64,000 bases of DNA from Ailanthus altissimus. Taxonomy: Eukaryota; Streptophyta; Magnoliopsida; Sapindales; Simaroubaceae. Below, one piece after another: positions 35,720 through 46,159 of the stretch. Location: positions 1,131,001 to 1,195,000 of the forward strand of contig CAMPEX010000001.1 of NCBI GenBank assembly GCA_946807835.1, given 5' to 3'. The position numbers and the translations under genes were made by a program. Numbering within the stretch: the first letter of the stretch is position 1; each line of letters opens with the position of its first letter. The notes beneath the pieces were generated by a model. It had not been told where the DNA came from. It made no database searches and saw only the letters and a program-made list of their open reading frames with translations.

Positions 35720-36031
35720 ATGGAAGGATCATCAACTCGTAAATTCACAAAACTTTGTGTCTTTTGTGGATCCAGCCCTAGAAAAACTAGTGAGTTTATA
35801 GAAGCAGCAAAAACCCTTGGTAAGATGTTAGCTGAGCGCAATATTCATTTAGTATATGGGGGAGGTAGTCTTGGATTAATGGGACGTGTGGCAACCGCTG
35901 CACAAAATAATGGCAGTCGAGTTTTGGGTATCATACCAAAAGCTCTAGCTGTTAGAGACATTGTAGGAAAAACAATTGGGGATGAGTTACAGGTATCAAC
36001 AATTGGAAACTCACATATCTTTTGTGAGTGA
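35720..36031 (+). pseudogene. LOG: Captured LOG gene fragment, N-terminal half (in Gypsy-2)
   Basis: Encodes about 95 residues closely resembling the N-terminus of plant LOG, the cytosolic enzyme that releases active cytokinins from their nucleotides. Visible blocks: KLCVFCGSS (residues 11-19), LVYGGGSLGLMG (44-55), VLGIIPKAL (68-76) and GKTIGDELQVST (83-94). After residue 95 the reading leaves the family (GNSHIFCE, stop 36031), and the DNA at about 36010 returns to element sequence also found near 21510. The PGGxGT catalytic region is therefore missing and the product cannot be a full enzyme. The frame has no stop or frameshift over the LOG part and no intron. Start chosen at ATG 35720 (ATCATGGAAG); an in-frame ATG at 35639 lies before the TATA-like box. 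Confidence 0.87.
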
Positions 36032-36793
36032 GTGGAGAGGTTTGAGATAACAGCTTACGAACTTTCATTGATCCTTTGAAATGGTTAATTTTTATTTGGA
36101 ATGACATTATTTGGGATGATGAATGATTTGGTTGCTTAGCTGAAGGATAAAAAAAAAAAATTGGAAAAGTATTATAGTGATAAATTGCTCTTATGTTGTA
36201 ATGATTCCTTATGTCTTTAAAAAAAAATGAGTAAAAAAAAAATTTAAAAAAAAAAAAGAAAAAAAAAAGAAAGAAAAGAAGTCAATTCAGTCCAATAAAG
36301 TCTTCATTCAATTTTAGAAGACTAAAGTCATTAGGAAGCAATCTTATCACCGAATTCTATATTCGTAAGATTCGCATTAAATAATTAAAGTCTTGAAGCT
36401 GGCATTTGACAATAATGGTTTGACTCTAAATATTTGATTTTCCTATCTTTGGATCAATATTAGTTTGTCTGTCTGTCCTTAAATGTAACTTTTTCTTGAG
36501 CGATTATCTGTTTTCCAACTCCATGAGTGAAATCCTAAGTCATTAAACAAGTTATTCACCTGTAAGGATATGGAGTTGAGGCTTTTACTTGGAACATTTT
36601 TAAGGCTATATATGTTGTGGTTTGTGGTAAGAAGGCTTTGGCTTAATTCACACACACACAAAAATATTTTTGGAAGTTATGATTGAAATAACCTTTATAG
36701 CGATTGTGATTTTAAAACTGACGTTTTGTTTGAAATACTTAGGTAGTGTTCAAATTTTATTTATGCTCGAATTGCTAGACACTAGCAATAAGC
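36032..36793 (+). other. Gypsy-2 conserved 3' non-coding region
   Basis: Non-coding. It holds an A-rich stretch (36150-36280), then about 420 bp roughly 80 percent identical by eye to 21880-22290 of Gypsy-1, including the inverted repeat CCAACTCCAT (36515-36524) and ATGGAGTTG (36570-36578). Relative to Gypsy-1 it lacks the AAACATTG/CAATGTTT hairpin, removed by the deletion that took the LOG C-terminal half. Confidence 0.7.
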
Positions 36794-36806
36794 CAGTTGG
36801 GGGGTG
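36794..36806 (+). other. Gypsy-2 polypurine tract
   Basis: AGTTGGGGGGTG directly before the 3' LTR, the plus-strand priming site. Confidence 0.75.
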
Positions 36807-38232
36807 TGATGAACACTTGAAATTACACATTTAATAAGAGTTTTACATGATTGTTTTGTATTACTAGTGTATTTAATTTTCTTAACTTAAGTATGTTTAC
36901 AATATTGTACTTAATTATCTTATAACTGTTTTGTGGCAGGTTCGGTACAATGGGCATAACTTTCTACCTAAAGATTCAATTGAGGTGATTCTTAATCCTG
37001 TGCAGAGCTAACTCAATGGGCTAACATATTATATTTCACAAAGCATTGGAAATTCGAGTGTTTAGAGGGTTAAAATTGGCCTAGAACAGAATTGATCTGC
37101 AGTACAGGCCCAGTTTGAACAGTTATCAGTATTTGGCCCATAACTATAGAAATACGTATGAGATTACTCAATTTAGAAAGATAAGAGACTTATCTACAAC
37201 TTTTATGTTTTGAGTGACAGCTAATTCAGATCACATCAATTCCAAATTGGATAATCAAGTGGGTGCCCAAGTGATAATGAATGCAAATTATTTTGCCACC
37301 ATTCTTGACTTTCATCAACCAAGTGGTTCCCTCCAAATTTGTCTCGATTTATCCATGTTTTTCTATAAATAGGTGGCTTGTTTATGCCTAAAAAAGGTAA
37401 TTAGAAAGTTAGAATTTAGTTCAAAATACTTTTCCTTTGTATTCATTTCCTTGTACTATTATTTCTCTTGTTTACTATTAAGTCATGTTATTTCTTCTTC
37501 CATTTCTTTTCTTTTCATTTAGTTTTATTATGTCCAAATAATTTTGTTTAAGCTAAGGTGAAAGGGTGAAGCTCTTGGCAAGGTAATAAGATATGTTTAA
37601 TATTTATTCATGAATTTAATGTTTCATTTTTAAGTTATGCAAATTTATATATGATGTATTTATTTTGTTTGTAGAATTAATACCCTTTCTTCTAAAGTGG
37701 TGATTCTTGATTTATTATTGACAACTTAATACTTGGCACGATAAATTCTTGAAACCATTTACAAGATTTGGTTTATATAACCTTTCTTGTAAAGTGGGAG
37801 TCTTGATTTATTGTAGACAAATATAAAGATTGGCATAATAAATACTTGAACCCATTTATAAGATTTGGTGTATAATAATTGAAAGAAATAAATACTAATC
37901 AATATATAAATGATAATGAACTTTAATTGCTATATTTTCCGGTTGGAACCTCCTTTGTGTGAGGATTCCAATTGAGTTATAAAAAAATAAAAAGTTAAAT
38001 ATATTCTTACTTCTTATGCCAAGAGTGAATCCCCGTAATCTTAGCTTTTTATTTGAATTGGTTAATTGAAATAATATTTGCAAACATCTTATACTGCATT
38101 AATTATCTTTAAAGTGTTTATAATTTGTAATTTTAATTCTACTTCCCTGTGGATCGACCCCGTTCTCATCGGGTTATTTATTACTTCGACAATCCTGCAC
38201 TTGGGAATAACTTCTATATTCTGGACGTGTCA
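36807..38232 (+). repeat. Gypsy-2 3' LTR
   Basis: 1426 bp, the same length as the 5' LTR. By eye the two differ at five bases, all within the first about 200 bp of the LTR; the remaining about 1,220 bp are identical. Confidence 0.95.
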
Positions 38233-38248
38233 GTTACAAATTTATATC

Positions 38249-40958
38249 TGTGAGATTACGCCCCAAATAAAGCTATGTATTAAGTAGAGTTCTATCAGAA
38301 GTGATAGGATCCACCCTGAGACACTCTATTGTACATCTCGGTGGGCCTCATCGAACACCACCACAGAAGCTCCTCAAAATCTCACTATCAAATTGAGAAA
38401 TTCCGCGAGGCGAACCCTTTTCTATTTCTTATACATACCGACTAAGTCCCAGAATATTTGTGAAGATATTTTATCAAAGTTTTAAAAAAAACGGACAGAG
38501 TTTCCTTTGTTTTTCTGAAAATTTCAATATAAAATTTGCAAGGAAATACACTTCTATTTCAAATAGCTTCTTTACTTTCAAATAGCTTCTTTACTTTCAA
38601 ATAGAACCTCCGGTCCTTTTCAAAACCAAAATTCAAACTCAACTCAACAATTTCCACTCAATCCAAAATTTGTATACTAATAAAAAGTGAAACTACCACT
38701 ATAATACCGAAACCTCTTCTTGTTTGCTCAAAACATATTTATAAAATACACAAGTCTATAATTATTATTCACAAAGCAAAAGGTGCTACTTAGCACATTT
38801 ACATTTATAAAATAATTGTCAGACTTTGCCCACTAATCAGTTGTAGGAGAAACAGCAACCAACGCACCAAGGCCTGCACCTGGAAAGGGTTTAAAAAATA
38901 TTAAACACAAAACAGGTGAGCTAAAAAAGCTTAGTGAGTGCATTATTTTCAGTAAAAATAAAATATTACATAAATAACAAATTTGGAAAAATGCATGAAA
39001 CATGCTTCTAAAAGTATTATAAAACTGTAAAACATAATAACTAACATGTATACATATAAATACTTAATGTGCGTTCAGTAGCTCGAAAACTATTAAAGTC
39101 CTCGCTCAGTCAATTTGTTTTTTAAACTGTACTAATGGTAACCGTAAAGCTCTATACACATGCAGCGACTCAACTAGCACCGCACAATGTTAGTAGGTCA
39201 CAGGGCATCTAAACTAGCAACACCCACTGTGACATCTCAAGACATTTCAATGGCTATGCAACAAAATTCTACATCGCCTACATATAGCGAGACAATACCC
39301 CATACACATAGAGCGACTCACATGACTCGATAACCTGACTTTTCGAAGTTAATGACTCACCACCCCCCAATACTTGCCTATGTGTAAGGGATATACTGGT
39401 CGGGTTTTAAACCATCACCACACTGAACTCTGAGGGTACCAATGGCCTTTTAAACTAATTTAGCAGTTTTAAAACTGTTTTTTAAACCGAACATATAAAC
39501 ACATAATTATAACTATATAGCAAAACCGTAAATCATGTTTATACATTAAAAGCACATAAAACATACAATTTTAATATGCGGAAACATATTAAACGAAAGA
39601 TAAACCATGACAAAATTTCACTCACCAACCGCTTCAAACTCAATTCTTCTTCAGACTTTTACTTCATTTACCGGTCTCGATTTTATTCACCAACACGCCA
39701 TAAATGACATTTAGAACTTTTACAAATGCTAAAATTTCACTTAAACTAATAAGTGCGCTAATCGGCTTACAAAGCCCAGATGGATACAACTTTTCGATTT
39801 TCATTTACAAAGTCATTCAATCTTATTTAATCCACCATCCGACGCTATGAAATTGCTTAACACCTTATAAATTTGGTTGGACATAATTACCCTCCACCTT
39901 ACCAAAATAGACAATTATGTCCCATTTTCTTTATTTTTAATTTTTCATCAACCATATACATCCAATTGATATAAGAAATCATTTATATACAACAATTGAA
40001 CCAAAACACAACTGAAACCCTAAAATCCCTAAAGTGGCCAAAATTTACCCTACTCACCCAACATATTTCTTTTCTCAATTTCTTGTTCCAATGACATCCG
40101 AATCAGGTCAATTTAATTCTAATGCCCTAATAACATCCAATTGAAGTTTCTACAATGAAATCACACCAAAATCTAATTCTTACCTCACTAATGCTTTTAA
40201 TTTGATGACTCCTTTAAGCTCCACACTTGAATTCAACTCAATCTAAATCAAGAATTCTCACAAAAATATCAATTCATGCAATCTTTAAAATTCATACATC
40301 ATCATTACTAAACAATGCTTTCTTACCTCTTTTCCTTGGAGTTTTTCTCTAATAGAAGCTTTAATGGATCTTTGAAACTTGGGTTTAGCTTTATTTTAGC
40401 TTGATCAAGCATGAAAACTCATGAAGAAGCCTTGGGTTATACAGTAGCAGCACCCCCTTCACCTTGGCCAAATTTCTCTCTTTTTGCTCTAAAGATGTTA
40501 TGCTTTTTTACTTAGCCAAATTCCAGAGACTTCATCCTTATATAGTGTTCTTCTAAAAGTTCAATTTGCCTCTCAACTAACTCAAAATTTCTAAATTTCC
40601 ATTGGTTTAAAATGAAAGTATTTAATTGGTTCCTTTCTAACTATTTGGCTAGAATAGTCAAAGGAACCAATTAGGCCTCCATCTTAGCAATCCACCAACT
40701 TGTCTCTAATTGGTCCATTTTCTAACATATGGATTATGTTTCTTAACAAAGGTTGTTTCCATGTATAACCCTTAAATAAAAACTCATGTATTAAATTAAA
40801 ATTTTCTTTTCCAAACCAATAAAGAAAATTTCCAAAAATATTTCATAACTGTCAAATGCTCCAATCGAGTGTGAAATTACTAATTTAGGTCTAATACCTC
40901 TCATGCGCACCACAAAAAAAAAATATTTCTAATAGAGTTGGAATCGGGTAACCCAACA
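38249..40958 (-). mobile_element. Solo LTR, probably Tekay/Del-type gypsy
   Basis: A 2710-bp block without coding potential. On the minus strand it starts TGTTGGGTTACCCG and ends GGGGCGTAATCTCACA, the usual form of Tekay-type chromovirus LTRs, and contains their TGCACTCACTAAGC stretch (plus-strand 38920-38950). Flanks ATATC (38244-38248) and GTGTC (40959-40963) differ by two transitions, consistent with an old 5-bp target duplication. It lies in Copia-1, 16 bp beyond Gypsy-2. Confidence 0.65.
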
Positions 40959-41030
40959 GTGTCTTTATCGCTTATACCAAAATCTAGGCACCTATACGGC
41001 TAATAAGGATCAGATATTACAATTCAATTG

Positions 41031-41337
41031 CTCAAGTGTACCAGAGGTGCTTCCCAGGTATCTTAGAACCTCATATGGTCCTGGGTTCAAGCTTCTGGAA
41101 GGAAACAAAAAATAGGGGGGACTCTGATATTCCTTTGAGTGGATAGCCTTCTACTAGAGTAGAGGGGGGACCCCACAATATAAAGGCACCTTTTATTATG
41201 GGCCCTCATCTAGCAGGAGTGCTACCACTCAGAGGATATCAGAGTCCTCCCTCATTTTTTTCGTCTTTTCGAGGCTCAAACCTAGGACCATATTGGGTTC
41301 TACGGCCTCTGGGAAGTACCTCTGGTACCATTTGCGG
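41031..41337. mobile_element. Hairpin foldback element of about 307 bp
   Basis: The whole stretch is one imperfect palindrome centred near 41184. The left arm has GTACCAGAGGTGCTTCCCAG, then TATGGTCCTGGGTTCAAGC; the right arm has the inverse, TTGGGTTCTACGG and GGGAAGTACCTCTGGTAC. Even the central part pairs (CTACTAGAGTAG against CTAGCAGGAGTG). A 69-aa open frame inside (41198-41407) is a by-product. Target duplication not clear. It resembles a non-autonomous MITE/foldback element. Confidence 0.75.
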
Positions 41338-43377
41338 GGAGGGACCCACAAAAAGTTGTTCCTTCTATTTCGTATGTGATACAGAAAGGAAGGAAGCCCT
41401 ATACTAAATATGTTAACACTTGGGCTGTCCTGGTTACGTAAGAGTTACGTAGTAATGTATCTTGTTTTGTAATTGTTACTCAACATGATAAACTAGTACC
41501 CAAAAGGTACATATATAGGTTCATTAAGTATCATATGAATTCAATAGGATACTAGTTCTATGATTTTGAGAAGCGAAGTGTGTTCGTTTCTTGATATACC
41601 ACCATTCTAAAGAAAAAGTTTCTCATGAATCGTTGGAATCATAAAAAGATTAAGTTTTGTGAAGTCAATCCAAAAATTAATGAACTAAGGATGGGAACTT
41701 AGGCTCAATTAAACAGTGGTCCTTTAGCACGCTTTCCCAGTGGGTTGAAAATGATGTCTAGGTCACCTATTAGCTATGTTTAATGTCTGAAGGTGAACTT
41801 GAAAGTTTTCTTCGTAAAAGAAAATTATCCTTTGGCCTATAGGGAGACAATGTTAGACATCGGTTTGGGCAACAAGAAACCATAAAAATAAAAATTGACT
41901 ATATGCATCAGAATTTAAGTCTGGGACTTGGTTAAGGTACCCGTGGGAATTGTTCTCATTGGTTGCAAAGGGTTTACAAGAGGTAGTGGGAGCCAAATAG
42001 AAGGTATAGACCTTTTAGGCCCTATATTAATTATAGAAAGGTAATCCTCAGTGATCTGGGATCAACCAAGAGAAAACCTTTGGACCAATTTTGATGCAAA
42101 AGTCAGTTAGATTGCTATTTGCTCTTGCAACATATTATGATTTTGAGGTTTGACAGATGGATATAAAGACGGCATTCCTGAATAGATACCTCAAGTAAGA
42201 GATATTCATGGAACAGCCTAAAGATTTTATGTTCAGCCAAACTTCTGGTCTATTATACAGGCTGAAAAAGTCCATTTGTAAGCTTAAATAAGCCTTCTGA
42301 AGCTAAAATCATAATTTTGATGAGATAATCAGATTGTATGGTTTTATAAAAAATGATGAAGGCTTATGTGCAAGAAATGTCAATGAGAGCATGATAGTCT
42401 TCTTGATGCTCTTTGCTAATGACATACTAGCCATTGGAAATGATGTCACTATGTTATAATCGATCAAAAGTAATTCGTAAGAATTTCTCTATGAAGGATT
42501 TGAGAGAGGCTTACTTTATTCTAGGTATAAAGCTTTATAGAGATAGAGCTAGGAAGCAGATAGGACTGTCACAAATTATTTCACATCAATAACATTTTAA
42601 AAGGTATGATCTTGCTAACTGTGAGTTAGTTAACGTATCTTTTGAACATCGTGTTCATCTTTCAAGGAAAATGTCTCTTCAGATAAAAGATGATCGAGTT
42701 AACGGTCTAACACAAGATATATCAGCTCTCAGAGGATTGATGTATGCTATGATGTATTTGAGACCTGATATCAATATGGCTTTAAGAGTTACGAGCTAAT
42801 TTCAGTCTAATTCAGATGACTGCCATTTGATGGTAGTCAAATATATCCTGAGGAACCTTAAAGGTACAAATGATAAGTTTCTCAAATATGGAGAAAGTAA
42901 CTTACAAGTGAGAAGATGCAATGAATCAGACTTCTTGTTTGACCTAAATGATAAATAGTCTACATCTGGGAATGTACTCATTCTTATTAGTACTAAGTAA
43001 GTCGAATTACACCAAACTGGGACTCACTGCTGAATTGTTTAAGGCGTAGCAGAAAAGGCAGTGACGATTCGTAGGTTTATCGCTGGTCTTGGAAGAGTTT
43101 TAAGACAGATAGATCATATCTCATAATCTTGCGATAAAACTAGGGTGTTGTACAGGTCAAGATGCCAAAAGGACACCAGTACTCTAATTATAATGAAAGG
43201 AGTCTCACATGACTAGAGGGATCTTGGCATAGGGAGGGGTGATTATTTGTAAAAGTGTTCTATAAATAATTTAGCGGACCCATTTTCTAAAGCCATGACT
43301 CTAAAAGTGTTTATAAAATATGTGGAGTCGATGTGTATGAGATACCATTAGAAATGGCACTAGAGCAAGTGGGAGAT
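41338..43377 (+). pseudogene. Copia-1 integrase end, reverse transcriptase and RNase H remnant
   Basis: The integrase tail is hinted at near 41490 (YPKGTYIG). RT is clear from about 42080: RLLFALATYYDFEV, a stop, QMDIKTAFLNRYL, EIFMEQPKDF and LLYRLKKSICKLK. The YVDD region reads LFANDILAIGND. Then FSMKDLREAYFILGIKLYRD, LRPDINMALRV and an RNase H end matching Copia-A (42930-43110). The purine tract AGCAAGTGGGAGAT precedes the LTR. Many stops. Confidence 0.85.
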
Positions 43378-45526
43378 TGTTAAAGTTTGTGCTTATGTGC
43401 CATTCCTGAATGTACATACACGTATGTATTTATACATGTGTACATTCTCATTAAATCGATAATACCTATTTATATGGTACCATGCAATGTAACATTACAG
43501 ACATTTATATGATCTGAAAGGAGTTCAGATCTAATCTAAAAGAATTTAGATAAGGGCCTACAGTTAGCCACGCTAAGAGATATAAATGCTAAGTGTTCGC
43601 ACAACTAATTGTTAGTTGGTTATAATACTCAGCATATCCAAGAGTTGGAGCCTTGTCTGTAATGGGACATAGACCTAGGAATATACTAGTAACGGCACAG
43701 TTGTAAAAGTTCCAATCAGGTGCCAAGAAATGTTAGTTGCACAAGTATGTTCTCGAATAATTGTCCCTGATCTATTTCTGTCAATGCGGGTCTGTCGGTG
43801 GATACTTTTATATAGATCAACATATGTCGTACCTATAAGGTATAGATGGTAGTTCCTAACCGACTGTGAGCTTAGAGCTCATATTGACATATGGGTATCC
43901 ATTTAGGACTTAATATATGATAGACTCACGAAGGCCTTCAATAGACACCCTATGTAAGCCATCAACGGAAGGTCTTCTCGAGTTGAGTAGTATACGTAGT
44001 CCTTTGACCTGAGTGCCACAGTGGGCTTGTGAGTGATCCACTATACTTTAGTTTCACGCATGTCACAAACCTTTCATAGTGTGGCCGCTAGCTGTCATTG
44101 GGTATGGTCTGATGCTTATGGAGTCTGGTGTATACAGATATGGGATCCATTAGCTCGCATAGAGAGTTAGATATCCAGATGCTTCGACATTATATCTTAG
44201 AAAGTCATGTGGCCATAAGCGTTTATCCCAGGAAAAAGTTTCCATCAAATGTGGAACAATATGGCAAATGAGTTTTCACATATTGTTCAGTGAGATACAA
44301 GTCTGGAGATATGACATGGATGAGCACATGAGGATTTGATGGTGATAATCTATATCCCCAGCACATATAGGATATCGTGACGAAATGACTATACGCATGC
44401 ATTGTAACCTCAACTTGCATGGTTCAACGCGCTGATTTGTATATCCATGACGTGTGCATAGGGTATTGCTCACGGACTTATAGAATAGTTCTATTTGACG
44501 AATTGAGCGTGGAGCTAGGAAGTCCTGCGATATAAAGTATACTCGTTGTGTATTGGGGCAGCGTGATAGATTAAATTGTTTAATCCAGCAATATCCAACA
44601 CTACCACGGGAATGCGTGCGTGTCTGTATTTAAACGTTAAATACAATCATTAGTCAATAATTATTATTTACTAATTGTATAATAACACGTAGCTCATTGT
44701 GGTTCCTTGGTTGAGTTTACCTAAGTGTGAAATTTAGTGGGACCTATTAGGAGGTAGACTTGATAACTATTCATAAGGGGTAAAATAATTATTTCACACA
44801 TTAATTATTTAATTGTTAAATAATTAAAATATCTCATTATTATATATTATTTTAATATATAATATTATTATATTATATGGTGACATATAGTTGTCACCCA
44901 TTATTTTATATTATATAATATAATATTTTTATTTTAGTATATATATATATAAATATATGAGATGTGTGTGAAAGTGGAGGAGTAAAGTGCGTGTGCAGAG
45001 AATTGGAGAAGAAGCATGGAAATGAAAATGTTTCATTTCCATGCTTGGTACCGAGAAGAAGAAAGAAAAAAATAAAAATAAAAATAAAATAAAATAGGAA
45101 AAATAAAACTGTTTTATTTTTCTTTATAGTGCCAAAAGAAGCAATTGTGAATTGCCTCAATTTCTAAACATTTCTTCTCCTTTTATAGAAAAAGAATAAT
45201 ACACACAACCGGCTATTTTATAGGTTTAAGAGTTAAACCCAGTGCTGGATATAGTGCTGCTTGTCTAGTTCGCCAAGCTCACCGAGTTGGTGACTAGAAC
45301 TGCCAACAAGTTAGTCTCCATACGGACTCCAAGGAAATACGTGTATAACGTTACACGTTCAAGTGATTTCTCAGCCCTTCAAATATATTGATGTGATTAA
45401 TATATTATTTATTGTGTTTATTCTATGATTTAATGCTTCCACGGCATTAAATATGTTTATGATAAGTATTTTAGGCAATAAACACAATTGCACATGCATA
45501 CACCCACGTATAGTAGATCCCCGACA
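43378..45526 (+). repeat. Copia-1 3' LTR (2149 bp)
   Basis: TGTTAAAGTTTG...GATCCCCGACA. Same layout as 1845-4043: U3 block, long middle, AT-only tract (44820-44960), purine tract (45040-45110). Best-preserved copy of the family in this window. Confidence 0.9.
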
Positions 45527-46159
45527 CTTATCATTATTTTTCTATAATTCAAATATTATAATTCTCATGTTTTATCTATTTTCAGCCATGTTTTCTTTAT
45601 ATTATTCTTGTTGAATTATAATTGTTACTGGTTACATTATTTTACAAGTTAATCTTTTACTGCAATATTATCAATCGATATATTATCGATCTTAGATAAT
45701 ATGTAAAGACAATAATTTTTTGATATTCAAGTTGATCTTTTTACTGCAATATTGTCTATTTTAGATAATTTGTATAGATGAACATAATTTGTGATAATAT
45801 TTTTAAAGAATTTAGTCATATCAAATACATGTATTATCAAATGTGCTATATTTTACATATCTTCCGATTGATAGTTTGGGATGTAAAGCTTTCAATTGAG
45901 TTATAACACATTAAATAAAAGTATAGAATATATTTATGAAGCATCATTGTGATTCCTGAAACCTTACTTACATCATTATAAGATTTCTCGCTTAATTCAT
46001 AAACGATTCTATCTCACCCATATAAACCTATTAGTTAATTTTCTCCTTTGTCACTGTTTTAGTATTTTTATTTCATTAACCGATTTTGCAAAAGCTTCCT
46101 CGTGAGATCAATAGTTCAATCTATACTGCGATGGCCACATTACATTTTGAGCGTAAACA
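45527..46159 (+). repeat. Gypsy-1 3' LTR, second part
   Basis: Continues the LTR interrupted at 23170. It aligns with 13445-13985 (AATTATAATTGTTACTGGTTACATT in both, here named only by position 45613-45637) and ends GAGCGTAAACA at 46159. LINE RT sequence follows immediately. Confidence 0.85.

Larger units (their letters stand above)
27201..38232 (+). mobile_element. Gypsy-2: young Athila-like Ty3/gypsy element
   Basis: An 11,032-bp element with two 1426-bp LTRs and a perfect target duplication GTTAC (27196-27200 and 38233-38237). Order: 5' LTR, tRNA-Asp primer site, repeat-bearing leader, gag-protease-RT-RNase H-integrase in one frame with three stops, a 182-aa frame, a LOG N-terminal fragment, a conserved non-coding 3' region, polypurine tract and 3' LTR. 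I counted five LTR differences (about 99.6 percent identity), so insertion is recent. The gag/pol sequence and tRNA-Asp primer place it with the Athila lineage. It lies in the integrase of Copia-1. Confidence 0.95.
23171..45526 (+). mobile_element. Copia-1: Ty1/copia element inserted in the Gypsy-1 3' LTR
   Basis: 5'-truncated LTR (23171-24753), initiator tRNA-Met primer site, long repeat-rich leader, degenerate gag/protease/integrase (to 27200), then Gypsy-2, a Tekay-like solo LTR and a foldback element as insertions. RT/RNase H (about 42050-43110) and a full 3' LTR (43378-45526) follow. After the right end, CTTATCATTATTTTTCT continues the Gypsy-1 LTR as at 13445. The left target duplication was removed by a deletion; the right flank is CTTAT. 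All reading frames are broken. Confidence 0.85.
12519..46159 (+). mobile_element. Gypsy-1: old Athila-like Ty3/gypsy element, split by Copia-1
   Basis: A decayed full-structure element: 5' LTR 12519-13985, tRNA-Asp-type primer site, leader, gag, protease, RT, RNase H, integrase, LOG-like remnant, 3' non-coding region and a 3' LTR in two parts (22296-23170 and 45527-46159). Homology to Gypsy-2 runs through the whole interior. The LTR halves differ by roughly 15-20 percent by eye, mostly transitions, so it is far older than Gypsy-2. Flanks are TTATT (12514-12518) and CTACC (46160-46164), identical except for three T/C differences, consistent with a decayed 5-bp target duplication. It interrupts LINE ORF2. 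Confidence 0.85.

Noticed and set aside
41198..41407. 69-aa frame
   Set aside because: Lies mostly in one arm of the foldback element and runs out of it; no family resemblance.
44906..45160. 84-aa minus-strand frame
   Set aside because: Lies in the AT and purine tracts of the Copia-1 LTR; low-complexity chance frame.
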